The translations under genes were made by a program, and so were the position numbers. A DNA stretch of 64,000 bases from Lachnospiraceae bacterium (GTDB lineage: Bacteria > Bacillota > Clostridia > Lachnospirales > Lachnospiraceae): contig AP025576.1 of NCBI GenBank assembly GCA_022845955.1, forward strand, positions 1,116,001-1,180,000. The letters are read 5' to 3'. Of the stretch, positions 26,108-35,275 are shown piece by piece. Every line of letters starts with the position of its first letter. Position 1 is the first letter of the stretch. The notes under the pieces were generated by a model. That model had not been told where the DNA came from, searched no databases, and saw nothing but the letters and a program-made list of their open reading frames with translations.

Positions 26108-27172
26108 TCACTGCCTGTTGCGGTAATCCAGCGGCGTTTCGCCGAAGGCCCTCCGGAAGACCCGGTAAAAATGGCTGCGGTTGGAAAACCCAAGCTCCGT
26201 AATAATATCTGATATACTCATATCTGTATCCAAAAGCAGCCTGCGGGCTTCCTCCAGATAGATATCCTGTCCATATTCCAATAATGTTTTTCCGCTGTAT
26301 TTTTTTACGATTCGGTTCAGGTATTCGCCGTTATAGTGCAGCTGCATTTCCAGATATTCCCGGGAAACCCGGCCGTGGCTGGCTTCCATGATATGGCATA
26401 CCTTGGAATAAATGTATTCCTGGCCGCTGGCATCAGACTGCACTCTGTCCATACAGTAAAGGGACGGCGTGTGCAGGATACGGAGAAAGCGGGAAAAAGC
26501 CCCTTTCAGAAAGAACCGGGAGCCTGGTTCTGTTTTCCGGATCTCTTCCACCATAAAATTAAAAAGAGGATGCAGCCGTTCCAGAGCGTCGTCTGCAGGG
26601 ATGACAGGCAGGTAATCCAGATATACCTTGTCAAAACGCCTGTTTTTATTCAGGCTGTCCAGATAAAGCTGGAACACAGGGCTGGTATCCGCCGAAGAGG
26701 AGGGGGAAGCCGGCTCATATTCCGCCAGAAGCTGTTCCAGGAAAATATCCTGTATCATAAAAAAGACTACCTGGAAATCACCGGACAATTCCTCACAGTG
26801 CTTGATATTTTTATTCATTACACAGCACTGGCCGGGGCCGTAGGTGAAGGTCTGGTTTTCCACATGATTGGTGACAGAACCGGAAAGTACATACATGATT
26901 TCATAGCAGCTGTGCTGGTGCAGCGGTCTGTTTATCAGATTTGTATAGCCGGAAAAGGTCAGCTGGGAAGAAAAGGACTCCTTTTCTGTAATTTGGTACA
27001 TGGAGATGAAATCCCTTTTTTCATGGCAGGTTTCCAGCAGTATCATGAAAGGCGTGTGCAGCTCATACAGCTGCAGGGTGCTGCTGTCGGGATTAAGTAC
27101 GACAAGATTATCCGGGGCCTCACGGAGCAGCTGCTCCAGGGATTTTTCCCTTGATACCGATTCATATTTCAT
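26108..27172 (-). CDS. AraC-family transcriptional regulator
   Basis: A 354-residue regulator. A cupin-type sensing region (RPLHQHSCYEIMYVLSG, GPGQCCVMNKNIKHCEEL) lies at about 80-150 and the AraC DNA-binding domain at 250-354 (SREYLEMQLHYNGEYLNRIV and DIITELGFSNRSHFYRVFRR). It is divergent from the GH2 gene at 27357 across 184 bp and convergent with the dehydrogenase pair, and most probably activates the GH2 gene. Confidence 0.92.
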   Translation of the reverse strand: MKYESVSREKSLEQLLREAPDNLVVLNPDSSTLQLYELHTPFMILLETCHEKRDFISMYQITEKESFSSQLTFSGYTNLINRPLHQHSCYEIMYVLSGSVTNHVENQTFTYGPGQCCVMNKNIKHCEELSGDFQVVFFMIQDIFLEQLLAEYEPASPSSSADTSPVFQLYLDSLNKNRRFDKVYLDYLPVIPADDALERLHPLFNFMVEEIRKTEPGSRFFLKGAFSRFLRILHTPSLYCMDRVQSDASGQEYIYSKVCHIMEASHGRVSREYLEMQLHYNGEYLNRIVKKYSGKTLLEYGQDIYLEEARRLLLDTDMSISDIITELGFSNRSHFYRVFRRAFGETPLDYRNRQ

Positions 27173-27356
27173 TGCTTTCTCCAGGTTGGTTTTGGTTACA
27201 GTGCGGCCGATGAGGTTCGGTTCCCGTTATTGCGGAGGCACGCCCTGCTTTTTATACTGTTGGTAGCGGTACAAAACAGTTGCTTTTGTTTTACAGTATA
27301 CACGAACCGGGTGAAAAAGGAAACCGGTATGCGCGCAGGCGCGGAAGGGAGCGGAC

Positions 27357-29861
27357 GTGAAAAAAATCAGGTTTAATGACAACTGGAACTACCATGACGG
27401 CGGGGGAGGGGCATTGGATGCACTGATGCAAAAGGGGCAGAATACCGGAAAACCGGTAACCCTTCCGCATGATGCCTCTGTGGGAAAACCCCGTGACGGC
27501 AAAGCCGTGAACGGAAGCGGAAACGGCTTTTTTGTAGAAGAAAACTGCCATTACACCAAGGAGTTTTGGGTGGAAGAAGCGGAGAAGGATAAGAATGTCC
27601 TTTTGGAATTTGAAGGTGTATATCAGAACGCTTTTGTTTATATCAACAATTCCTTTGCAGGGCAGTGTCCTTATGGCTATGGGAACTTCTATATCGATGC
27701 CACAAAATTTATTCATTTCGGAGCGGCTAACCGGATCAAAGTAGTGGTGAAGAACGGCGTGCCCAGCGGACGCTGGTATACCGGAGGAGGTATTTACAGG
27801 GATGTAAATCTGATGATTGCGGATCGGATGCACTTTATTCCCGACGGAATCCATCTGGCCTGTATGGATGCGGACACGGATCTTGCAGTGATCCGGGCGG
27901 AAGCGGTACTGGAATATACCGGCTGCAAAACCAGGGATGTGGTATTGGAGCTGGAACTGTTTGACGAAGAAGGCAGGATAGCGGCGTCGGACTGTATGCC
28001 GGTTACGGTGGAGGAGCATACCCGGAATGCCTTCCGGCAGAAACTGTATGTGAAGGAACCCAGGCTCTGGAACGTAGATACCCCTTACCTGTACGGATAC
28101 CGGATTCGTATCAGGGAAGGAGAGGCCGTTCTGGATGAGGAGACGGGCAGCTTTGGTATCCGCAGACTGCAGCTGGACAGGGTTCACGGTCTCCGGATTA
28201 ACGGGGAAACCGTAAAGCTCAGGGGCGGCTGTATCCATCATGACAACGGGATTATCGGATCTGCGGTTTTTGCCCATGCGGAAGAATTCCGGGTGAAAAA
28301 ACTGAAGGAGGCGGGTTATAATGCCATCAGAAGCTCTCACTACCCCATGAACAGAAAGCTGCTGGAAGCCTGCGACAAGTACGGCATGCTGGTGATGGAT
28401 GAATTCTCGGATGTTTGGACCACCACAAAGGTGGATTTTGATTATGGCATGCATATGGCCGGGTGGTGGGAGCATGATGTGACCAATCTGGTGAATAAGG
28501 ACTATAACCATCCCTGCGTTATCATGTACTCTGTGGGAAATGAAATCCCGGAAACCGGAAACCGGTTTGACGCGGCATGGGGAAAGAAGCTGGCAGATAA
28601 AATACGCAGCCTGGATGATACCCGTTTTGTAACCAACAGCGTGAACCTGATGCTGAGTATTATGGATCGGATGGAAGAGCTGATGGCAGGTATGGCGGCA
28701 AATGCTTCTCCGGCGGCAAAGGATTCCATAGCAGCGCAAGAATCCCCGGCGGCAGAGAGTTCCATGGAGGGAAACGTGGAAATCAATAGTGCCATGAGCA
28801 ATTTGGGAGAACTGATGAACCAAATTGTGGCGGGGGAAACCGCTGGAAAAGCGACGGAAAGCGCCTTTGCCCAGGTGGATATCGCCGGGTATAATTATGC
28901 CGCCTGCCGGTATGAGCCGGACGGGATAACCTATCCTAACCGGATTATCGTGGGTTCGGAAACCTTTCCCCAGGATCTGGATGTGAACTGGGAACTGGTG
29001 CAAAAACATCCTTACCTTATCGGGGATTTCTCCTGGACGGCCTGGGATTACCTGGGGGAAGCCGGAATCGGAAAGATTTCCTACGGACAGAATCCGGGAA
29101 TGAGCTTTTACGCGGAGTATCCATGTAAAGCGGCGTATTGCGGGGATATGAACCTGCTGGGAGACAGACGGCCGGTATCCTACTGGAGAGAGATAATCTG
29201 GGGCTTGCGGAAAGCGCCTTATCTGGCGGTGCAGCCGCCCGAACACCACGGGGAACAGCATTACATGAGCAGCTGGAGTATGACCAATGCGGTGCACAGC
29301 TGGAACTGGTCCGGATATGAGGGCAGGCCTGTAACCGTAGAAGTATACACGGATGCCGAGGAAGCGGCTCTTTATGTAAACGGAGTGCTTCTGGAGAAAA
29401 AAGAGGCGGGGAAGGAAAAGAAAGCCAGGGTACTCTTCGAGACGGTATATACCCCCGGAATTCTTGAAACTGTCGTTTACCGGGGCGGAATAGAAAGCGG
29501 CAGGGATCGAATCGTGACGGCAGCCTGTCCCGCAATGCTTCAGGCTGAGGCGGATCGCCGGGAAATTCCGGCGGACGGAAGCGATATCGCCTTTGTGGAA
29601 ATCTGTGTGGCGGATGAAGAAGGAAACCGGAATCCGCAAGCGGATACGACAGTCCATATCAGCGTGGAAGGGCCGGGGATCCTTTTGGGGTATGGCAGCG
29701 CCGATCCGGAATCGGAGGAAAATTATTTTGATACCACGGCAAGGGCCTATGAAGGCAGGCTCAGAGCGGCCATCAGGGGAGCGGGCCGGAAAGGCGTCAT
29801 AACCGTAACCCTGCAGGCCCGGGACTGCAAAACGGTAACGGTTGAACTGGAAGCGGTTTGA
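27357..29861 (+). CDS. GH2 beta-galactosidase/glucuronidase-like glycosidase
   Basis: An 834-residue intracellular GH2 enzyme starting at GTG 27357 behind GGAAGGGAG. Order: galactose-binding jelly-roll (to about 155), immunoglobulin-like domain, TIM barrel (280-560) and C-terminal beta-domains including a DUF4982-like and big-type domain. The acid/base is E396 in SVGNEIPE and the nucleophile E535 in VGSETFPQD. Between them residues about 440-500 form an Ala/Ser/Glu-rich, low-complexity insertion (ANASPAAKDSIAAQ) absent from typical relatives. Aglycone and sugar cannot be fixed; beta-galactosidase is the default. The AraC regulator is divergent and a small flavin-fold protein follows by 59 bp. 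Confidence 0.9.
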   Translation: MKKIRFNDNWNYHDGGGGALDALMQKGQNTGKPVTLPHDASVGKPRDGKAVNGSGNGFFVEENCHYTKEFWVEEAEKDKNVLLEFEGVYQNAFVYINNSFAGQCPYGYGNFYIDATKFIHFGAANRIKVVVKNGVPSGRWYTGGGIYRDVNLMIADRMHFIPDGIHLACMDADTDLAVIRAEAVLEYTGCKTRDVVLELELFDEEGRIAASDCMPVTVEEHTRNAFRQKLYVKEPRLWNVDTPYLYGYRIRIREGEAVLDEETGSFGIRRLQLDRVHGLRINGETVKLRGGCIHHDNGIIGSAVFAHAEEFRVKKLKEAGYNAIRSSHYPMNRKLLEACDKYGMLVMDEFSDVWTTTKVDFDYGMHMAGWWEHDVTNLVNKDYNHPCVIMYSVGNEIPETGNRFDAAWGKKLADKIRSLDDTRFVTNSVNLMLSIMDRMEELMAGMAANASPAAKDSIAAQESPAAESSMEGNVEINSAMSNLGELMNQIVAGETAGKATESAFAQVDIAGYNYAACRYEPDGITYPNRIIVGSETFPQDLDVNWELVQKHPYLIGDFSWTAWDYLGEAGIGKISYGQNPGMSFYAEYPCKAAYCGDMNLLGDRRPVSYWREIIWGLRKAPYLAVQPPEHHGEQHYMSSWSMTNAVHSWNWSGYEGRPVTVEVYTDAEEAALYVNGVLLEKKEAGKEKKARVLFETVYTPGILETVVYRGGIESGRDRIVTAACPAMLQAEADRREIPADGSDIAFVEICVADEEGNRNPQADTTVHISVEGPGILLGYGSADPESEENYFDTTARAYEGRLRAAIRGAGRKGVITVTLQARDCKTVTVELEAV

Positions 29862-29920
29862 TGGTATGCTGATCCTGTAACCAACTGGTGATTTGCAGCA
29901 TTAGCGGAGGGATAAAAGCG

Positions 29921-30349
29921 ATGGAGAAACTAACGGCAGCAACTGAGACGATCATGACAGAGCGTTTCGGCAAAGACAGCATAATAGCATTGGCAACCGA
30001 AGCGGACGGAGTTCCTTATGTCCGTTATGTGGACGGCTTTTATTTGGACGGGGCTTTCTATATAATTACATACGCCCTTTCCAACAAAATGAAGCAGATC
30101 GAAAAAAATCCCGTGGTAGCCATAGCCGGAGAGTGGTTTACCGCGCATGGAGAGGGGATCAATATGGGGTATTTCTGCAAAGATGAAAATCATGCAGTTG
30201 CGGAAAAGCTCAGGAAAGCATTTGCGGAATGGATTGACAACGGACATAACGATTTCAAGGATACGAATACCTGTATCCTCTGTGTCCGGCTTACGGACGG
30301 AGTCCTGTTTTCTGACGGCCATCGTTATGATATTGATTTTACCGCCTGA
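29921..30349 (+). CDS. Pyridoxamine 5'-phosphate oxidase-fold protein
   Basis: Start ATG 29921 behind GCGGAGGG; 142 residues. The sequence (SIIALATEADGVPYVRYVDGFYLDGAFYI and VAIAGEWFTAHGEGINMG) has the split-barrel pattern of the PNPOx-like flavin-binding family, short version. Such proteins bind FMN, F420 or haem and reduce small molecules; the reaction is unknown. It follows the GH2 gene by 59 bp and ends at a strong terminator. Confidence 0.8.
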   Translation: MEKLTAATETIMTERFGKDSIIALATEADGVPYVRYVDGFYLDGAFYIITYALSNKMKQIEKNPVVAIAGEWFTAHGEGINMGYFCKDENHAVAEKLRKAFAEWIDNGHNDFKDTNTCILCVRLTDGVLFSDGHRYDIDFTA

Positions 30350-30423
30350 TACGGAGACTGTTTCTTCCCTCACCGGTCCCGGGATGCTGCCCGGGAAACC
30401 GGAAAGGGGCAATACAGTATAGG

Positions 30424-30457
30424 AACCGGCGGCCGGATTATTCCGGCCGCCGGTTTT
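30424..30457 (+). terminator. Intrinsic terminator
   Basis: AACCGGCGGCCGGA and its exact complement form a 14-bp stem with a 4-base loop, followed by TTTT. It closes the GH2 and flavin-fold transcript. Confidence 0.92.
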
Positions 30458-30487
30458 CGGGCTCATCTCCATGGCCTGAGAGGATCT

Positions 30488-30560
30488 GGTGAACATTCCT
30501 TTTCCGTCCTGGGGACACCGCTCTGCCAGCGGGCGGAAGGCCATTTTGCTCCTGCGAAGT
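30488..30560 (-). repeat. Hairpin repeat, family C, copy 2 (diverged)
   Basis: Aligns to the reverse complement of about 10835-10905: CCGTCCTGGGG, ACACCGCTCTGCC, GCGGGCGGAAGGCCATT are shared with a few substitutions. Unlike copy 1 the outer arms no longer pair well. The rest of 30350-30721 holds only the terminator and a palindrome TTCCCGCGGGAA at about 30670. Confidence 0.6.
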
Positions 30561-30721
30561 TTGAGTTAGGTACATATGATGTCAATATTGTTATAAAAAG
30601 AAGGAAATCTGAAGAATAAAGGCAAAAAAATGAAAGAAAAACTCAGAGTATTGCTATACAATTATTGTATTCCCGCGGGAAACAAACCAGAGAGAAAACA
30701 TGTGCATATAGGAGGAAGGCA

Positions 30722-32677
30722 ATGAAAGAAGCGGTATATGAGAAACCGGCAGGGACCAATCCCGGGTTCGCCCTGGAATATAACGGGGAAGGACAGCTTG
30801 TGTCCTTACAGCATCCGAAGGACAAGGACGGCATGAACTGGGTGAAGGCAAACGAGCCATGGGGGAAGGTGAAAAGCGGTTTGGAGCTGAGCCTTGGGGT
30901 GAGCAGGGAATTTACGGAAAGGGATACATTGCTGGAAACCTATACGTTCCGGAATGAGACACCATTCGACATCTGGTCCTTGGGAACCTCTCTGGGCATC
31001 TATGTGCCGTTTCCCGATTTTTATGCAGATGCGCACACCTGCATGACGGGCTGCTGCAATACGCATCTGTGGTGCGGCGGAAACAGCAGCTATATCTGCG
31101 CACTGCGTATGGGCGGGGGAAATAAGAATCTGGGCATGGTTCTGACACAGGGAAGCCTGCAGGGCTACAGTGTGGAGAGGGATGAGGAAAAGCTGAGCAA
31201 CGACAGGGGGGTATTTCTCTTGCATCCGGAAAATCTGCATCTTCACCCCGGGGAAACGTATACGATAGCCTGGGAGCTTTTCTGGTTTGAAAATAAGGAA
31301 GCCTTCCTGCAGAAGCTGAACGGATATCCCGGTTTTGTAACAGTAGAAGCCCCGGCTTTCCTTCTGCTTGGAGAAGAATCCGTCCGCTTTACCGCCCATG
31401 TGGGAGGCGCGGAAGGGGCGGAGAAACCTCTCATCCTGCAAAACGAAAGGGAAATCCCTTTTGTATGGGAAAATGGGACGGCTTATGTGGAGGACAGGCC
31501 TGAAAAAACGGACGGGCAGGGGCATACGGCAAAGAGAACAGGGGAATACCGGTACGATATCCTGTGGAGGGGAAAACGTTCCCATGCTGTTTTCCTGGTA
31601 CAGCCCAAGCTTCAGGAGCTGGCGGAGCGCCGCTGCCGTTTCATCGCAAAAAAGCAGCAGTGCCGGGATCCGCAGAGCCATTTGGACGGCGCTTACCTGA
31701 TCTATGACAACGAGGAAAAACAGCAGTATTACAGCCATCTGGACGATCATAACGGGGGAAGGGAGCGCGTGGGAATGGGTGCACTGCTGGCACTGTATCT
31801 GCAGCATTACCCGGATCCGGCGCTGGAACAAAGCCTGGATATGTATATTTCCTATGTAAAACGGGAGCTTTTTGATACCCGGACCGGAGAAGTGTATAAT
31901 GATGTCTGCCGGAATAATGACTGGAAGCGGATGTACAATTTCCCCTGGATCACGGTCCTGTTCCTGGAGCTGTTCCGTCTGAAAAAAGACAGGGAATATC
32001 TGAAAGAGGCTTATGCCTGTATGAAAGCCTATTACCGGGGCGGCGGCAGTCATTTCTATGCCATCGGGATTCCCATGTATGAGATGACAGGGCTGCTGCG
32101 TGAGAACGGCATGGAGCAGGAAGCGGACAGCCTTCTTTCGGATTTCCGGGAGCATGGGGATTATATCGCCGGATGCGGAAAGAATTATCCGCCCCATGAG
32201 GTAAATTATGAGCAGAGTATCGTAGCCCCCGCCGCGGCCTGTCTGTGTGATCTGTACCGGCTCACCGGTGAGGAGGCCTACCGGGAAGCGGCCCGGACGC
32301 AGCTTGCGGTCCTGGATTTATTCCAGGGTTTTCAGCCGGATTATCATATGAATGAGGTGGCCATCCGGCATTGGGACGGTTATTGGTTTGGAAAACGCAG
32401 ATGCTTCGGCGATACCTTTCCTCATTACTGGAGCGCCCTTTCCGGCCTTGCATACCGGGAGACGGAAGAGATTGCAGGAAGCGGCATTTACAGCCGGAAA
32501 ATGGAAAAAACACTCCGGGGCGTCCTCAGCATGTTCCGGGAAGATGGGAGTGCCTCCTGTGCCTGTGTGTATCCTATGTGTGTCAACGGGCGTAAGGCCG
32601 GTTTTTATGACCCATGGGCGAATGATCAGGACTGGGGCCTGTATTTCATGCTGAAATATGCAGGCATCCCGGAGTGA
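30722..32677 (+). CDS. Six-hairpin (alpha/alpha)6-barrel glycosidase-like protein
   Basis: Start ATG 30722 behind GGAGGAAGG; 651 residues. An N-terminal beta-sandwich (to about 300) is followed by an (alpha/alpha)6 barrel (about 310-650) rich in aromatic and acidic residues: YYSHLDDHNGGRERVGMG, MYNFPWITVLFLELFR, RHWDGYWFGKRRCFGD. This is the six-hairpin glycosidase superfamily, whose members hydrolyse or lyse plant and host glycans. No family number can be assigned by eye. No signal peptide is present. The gene is alone between a terminator and a decayed AraC gene on the other strand. Confidence 0.72.
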   Translation: MKEAVYEKPAGTNPGFALEYNGEGQLVSLQHPKDKDGMNWVKANEPWGKVKSGLELSLGVSREFTERDTLLETYTFRNETPFDIWSLGTSLGIYVPFPDFYADAHTCMTGCCNTHLWCGGNSSYICALRMGGGNKNLGMVLTQGSLQGYSVERDEEKLSNDRGVFLLHPENLHLHPGETYTIAWELFWFENKEAFLQKLNGYPGFVTVEAPAFLLLGEESVRFTAHVGGAEGAEKPLILQNEREIPFVWENGTAYVEDRPEKTDGQGHTAKRTGEYRYDILWRGKRSHAVFLVQPKLQELAERRCRFIAKKQQCRDPQSHLDGAYLIYDNEEKQQYYSHLDDHNGGRERVGMGALLALYLQHYPDPALEQSLDMYISYVKRELFDTRTGEVYNDVCRNNDWKRMYNFPWITVLFLELFRLKKDREYLKEAYACMKAYYRGGGSHFYAIGIPMYEMTGLLRENGMEQEADSLLSDFREHGDYIAGCGKNYPPHEVNYEQSIVAPAAACLCDLYRLTGEEAYREAARTQLAVLDLFQGFQPDYHMNEVAIRHWDGYWFGKRRCFGDTFPHYWSALSGLAYRETEEIAGSGIYSRKMEKTLRGVLSMFREDGSASCACVYPMCVNGRKAGFYDPWANDQDWGLYFMLKYAGIPE

Positions 32678-32689
32678 TGCCCCGTTGCC

Positions 32690-33055
32690 TGCGGCGGGAA
32701 GCTGCCTGCCGCGTGATAGCTGCTGCGGCATAAATGGTATTTGGTAATAAAAAAATGGGAAGCGATATCATCCAGGGTGAAAGCGTCCTGATAATGCTGC
32801 CCCAGATAGGATAGGATGCCTGCGGCCAGAGGCCCTGCCCGCAAGGCTGCCGGTTTCCCTGCTCTCTTCCCGGTACTCTGTGGATAACAGATGCACAAGT
32901 CTGACGAACCGTGGATAAATCCGGGCATAGTCATTCTTTGCCGCCAGATCACCCAGTTGCAGACAAAGGGCCTTAACTTCGGGAAAAACCTCCGTCTTTA
33001 TGCGAGCAGGATAGTGGAAATGTTCAAGCCATATGTTTTTTCAGGGGAATACAGA
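32690..33055 (-). pseudogene. Remnant of an AraC-family regulator
   Basis: On the minus strand one frame reads KNIWLEHFHYPARIKTEV and continues to VHLLSTEYREES; after a frameshift near 32840 a second frame reads GILSYLGQHYQDAFTLDDIA and then SHFFITKYHLCR, the start of an AraC DNA-binding domain; a further shift follows. Both ends are missing: there is a TGA before KNIWLEH, and the second helix-turn-helix is absent. The gene was probably once the regulator of the six-hairpin glycosidase or the downstream esterase. Apart from this remnant nothing is evident between 32678 and 33409. Confidence 0.75.
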
Positions 33056-33409
33056 TGAGAGTGCATGGGCAGGCTCCTCCGTCCGTTATTGTCCGTTCCC
33101 CCGCCTGCAGAAATACCGTCCGGCGGGGGAAAAGGTGGTGGGTTATTGTTACTTTATCATATAGGCCCCGGAGGAAAATAGCAAGAATCATCTTCCTGCT
33201 GCAACGGTTACTCCCCAAAACTGAAATTATTAGTGATTCAGGATAGAAATCAAGAGACAAAACGTTTATTATAGTATGTATGTGTATAAACCGATAAAGC
33301 ACGGCGATGCATGTGCATAAAAGGATAGGGTGCCGGACGTCTGCAGAACGCAATGTTCAGACACACGCTCGGGGAAAGGAAAAAAGGACGGAAAAGGAGA
33401 CAGGAAGAT

Positions 33410-34384
33410 ATGAAAAAGGAAAAACTGGTAATATGGGAGGAGGGGGAATACGGATATCCCCTTGCGTTTGGATTCGTTCCCAATCTGGTGGGGTATATCC
33501 ATGAGGAGGATACACAGACAAGGCCCTGCATGCTTGTGGTCCCGGGAGGCGGTTATTGTGTGGTATCGCCAACCGAGGGGGAAATTGTGGCGATGGAATT
33601 TTATGAAAAGGGCTACAATGCCTTTGTTCTGACATATACTACCAATCCGTTGATGCTGGAGCCTTTAAAGGAACAGCCTATGAAGGATCTGTCCAGGGCC
33701 GTCCGGCTGATAAGAAGCCGGGCGGACGGATACCATATCGATCCCGGCAGAGTATTCCTGTGCGGTTTCTCGGCAGGCGGTCATCTTTGTGCCAGCGTCT
33801 GTGTCCATTACAAGGATGTGGCAGATGACAGATACGGCTGCTTTTCCAACCGGCCGGATGCCGCGGTCCTGTCCTATCCGGTTATTACGGCGGGGGACAA
33901 GGCACACAGAGGATCCTTCCAGGCGCTGCTGGGAGAGGAGGCGTCGGAGGAGCAGCTGGAATATATGTCGCTGGAGAAGCAGGTTACGCCCGAGACCCCG
34001 CCCTGTTTTTTGTGGCAGACAGCTACAGATGACGCGGTGCCTGTGGAAAACAGCTATCTGTTTGCAGAGGCGTTGAAGGAACAGGGAGTACCCTTTGCCC
34101 ATCATGTATTTTCTGCCGGCAGGCACGGCCTTTCCCTGGCTGATGAAAAGTGGGCAAAAGGAGAATACGGCGATCCCTATACGATGGAACAGACATTGCA
34201 AATAGCAGAAAAGGTGAAGAATGGAACCATTCCGGTATCCGAGGAGGTGAAGGCAAGCTTTCTTCCTCAGTTCGAACGCAGCAAAGAGGAAACGGATGCG
34301 CTTCTTGCGGAAAACAGCCCCAATGATGAAGTGGTTATCTGGCCGGTGCTTGCCCATCAGTGGATAAAGGCCGTGTTTCATTAA
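33410..34384 (+). CDS. Alpha/beta-hydrolase, acetyl-esterase-like
   Basis: Start ATG 33410; 324 residues. Typical acetyl-xylan-esterase-type alpha/beta hydrolase: oxyanion motif VVPGGGYCVVSP near residue 50, nucleophile serine in CGFSAGGHLCAS near residue 122, an aspartate in QTATDDAVP and a histidine in AGRHGLSL. No signal peptide, so it would deacetylate imported oligosaccharides. It is convergent with the C39-like gene with only 14 bp between. Confidence 0.88.
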   Translation: MKKEKLVIWEEGEYGYPLAFGFVPNLVGYIHEEDTQTRPCMLVVPGGGYCVVSPTEGEIVAMEFYEKGYNAFVLTYTTNPLMLEPLKEQPMKDLSRAVRLIRSRADGYHIDPGRVFLCGFSAGGHLCASVCVHYKDVADDRYGCFSNRPDAAVLSYPVITAGDKAHRGSFQALLGEEASEEQLEYMSLEKQVTPETPPCFLWQTATDDAVPVENSYLFAEALKEQGVPFAHHVFSAGRHGLSLADEKWAKGEYGDPYTMEQTLQIAEKVKNGTIPVSEEVKASFLPQFERSKEETDALLAENSPNDEVVIWPVLAHQWIKAVFH

Positions 34385-34398
34385 AGGGGGGCTTTCCA

Positions 34399-35004
34399 TT
34401 ATTTTCCGGTATTAAACATAATCAGGGCTTCCCGGCAGGAGTAATCCCCCATTTCATAATAGTTCTTACCGAACCGGTTCAGCCTCTCTATCGAGACTGC
34501 CCGGTTTGCTTTTTTAGGCTGGTCGTTAATAAAGGTGATACCTTCCGTATAATATTCCGCGTCGAATTCCGGGGTGCCCTCTTCCTCATAATAAGGATCA
34601 AACAGAAGGACCCTGTCATCCTCTATCCCTGTGAGAAGCACATAATGGCCGACCTCAAGAAAGACGTGCAGCAAAACCACACCCCCCTGCCGGAGGGCAT
34701 TATATATCTGGTTTCCTTTTGTGATGGTCACGGTTTCGCCGGACAGGAACTCACAATGGATGGGAAACGGCTTGACCTGACTGAAATGGTTCAGCCAGCT
34801 GGAAACGAAATTCATAGCCGCTGCGGAGGTGCCGTGTTTGCAAAGTTCCCCCGCTTCATTATAAGTATCCATACAATAGAGCATAATAAATTTAATGACA
34901 TCAGGATATATTTCTTCCCTGTCAAATAAATAGCGGATGCCGTTGATAAGGGAAACGGGGCCGCAGTCATATTCCGAGGACTGATAAATTAAAAAGTTTT
35001 TCAT
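34399..35004 (-). CDS. Peptidase C39-like papain-fold protein
   Basis: The start is placed at ATG 35004, behind AAAAAGG and a promoter; 201 residues. It has the C39-like catalytic set: Cys in SSEYDCGPVSLING, His in EVGHYVLLTG and Asp in VLLFDPYYEEEG. True C39 domains cleave double-glycine leader peptides and are fused to ABC exporters; here there is no exporter, leader peptide or signal sequence, so the protein is an orphan intracellular member. Role unknown. It is divergent from the peptide ABC operon. Confidence 0.75.
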   Translation of the reverse strand: MKNFLIYQSSEYDCGPVSLINGIRYLFDREEIYPDVIKFIMLYCMDTYNEAGELCKHGTSAAAMNFVSSWLNHFSQVKPFPIHCEFLSGETVTITKGNQIYNALRQGGVVLLHVFLEVGHYVLLTGIEDDRVLLFDPYYEEEGTPEFDAEYYTEGITFINDQPKKANRAVSIERLNRFGKNYYEMGDYSCREALIMFNTGK

Positions 35005-35026
35005 TTTTATTGTACCTTTTTCACAG

Positions 35027-35054
35027 AGTGTAGTAAAATAGATAAGGTTGTAAA
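35027..35054 (-). promoter_or_regulatory. Promoter of the C39-like gene
   Basis: On the minus strand TTTACA (35049-35054), 16-bp spacer, TACACT (35027-35032). Predicted start lies about 15 bp before the ATG chosen for the gene, which rules out the longer open frame. Confidence 0.6.
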
Positions 35055-35150
35055 AAGGACAGAAAACGCAAAGTGATTGTAATATAACCCTACGGGCCTG
35101 TTTTGTCAAGAAAAGTACAGCGATTAGGCATAACTTTTTTTTAGAAAATC

Positions 35151-35179
35151 TTGACAAGGGGGTTGTGTAACGATATAAT
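35151..35179 (+). promoter_or_regulatory. Perfect consensus promoter of the peptide ABC operon
   Basis: TTGACA (35151-35156), 17-bp spacer, TATAAT (35174-35179): an exact sigma-A consensus, about 95 bp before the binding-protein gene. Such strength suggests either high basal expression or a repressor; AT-rich dyads follow but no clear operator. Confidence 0.9.
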
Positions 35180-35275
35180 AAACCAATTTATTTCATATCT
35201 GTCAGGTAGGAAAACTATAGTATCTATATTATTTATAATACGTAGGGATACGTAAAAAGTGAAGGAGGAGTAACC

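Noticed and set aside
27291..29657. A 788-codon open frame on the minus strand across the GH2 gene
   Set aside because: The GH2 frame has complete domains and catalytic residues; the antisense frame is His/Pro/Arg-rich with no domain, typical of a shadow in third-position-rich coding DNA.
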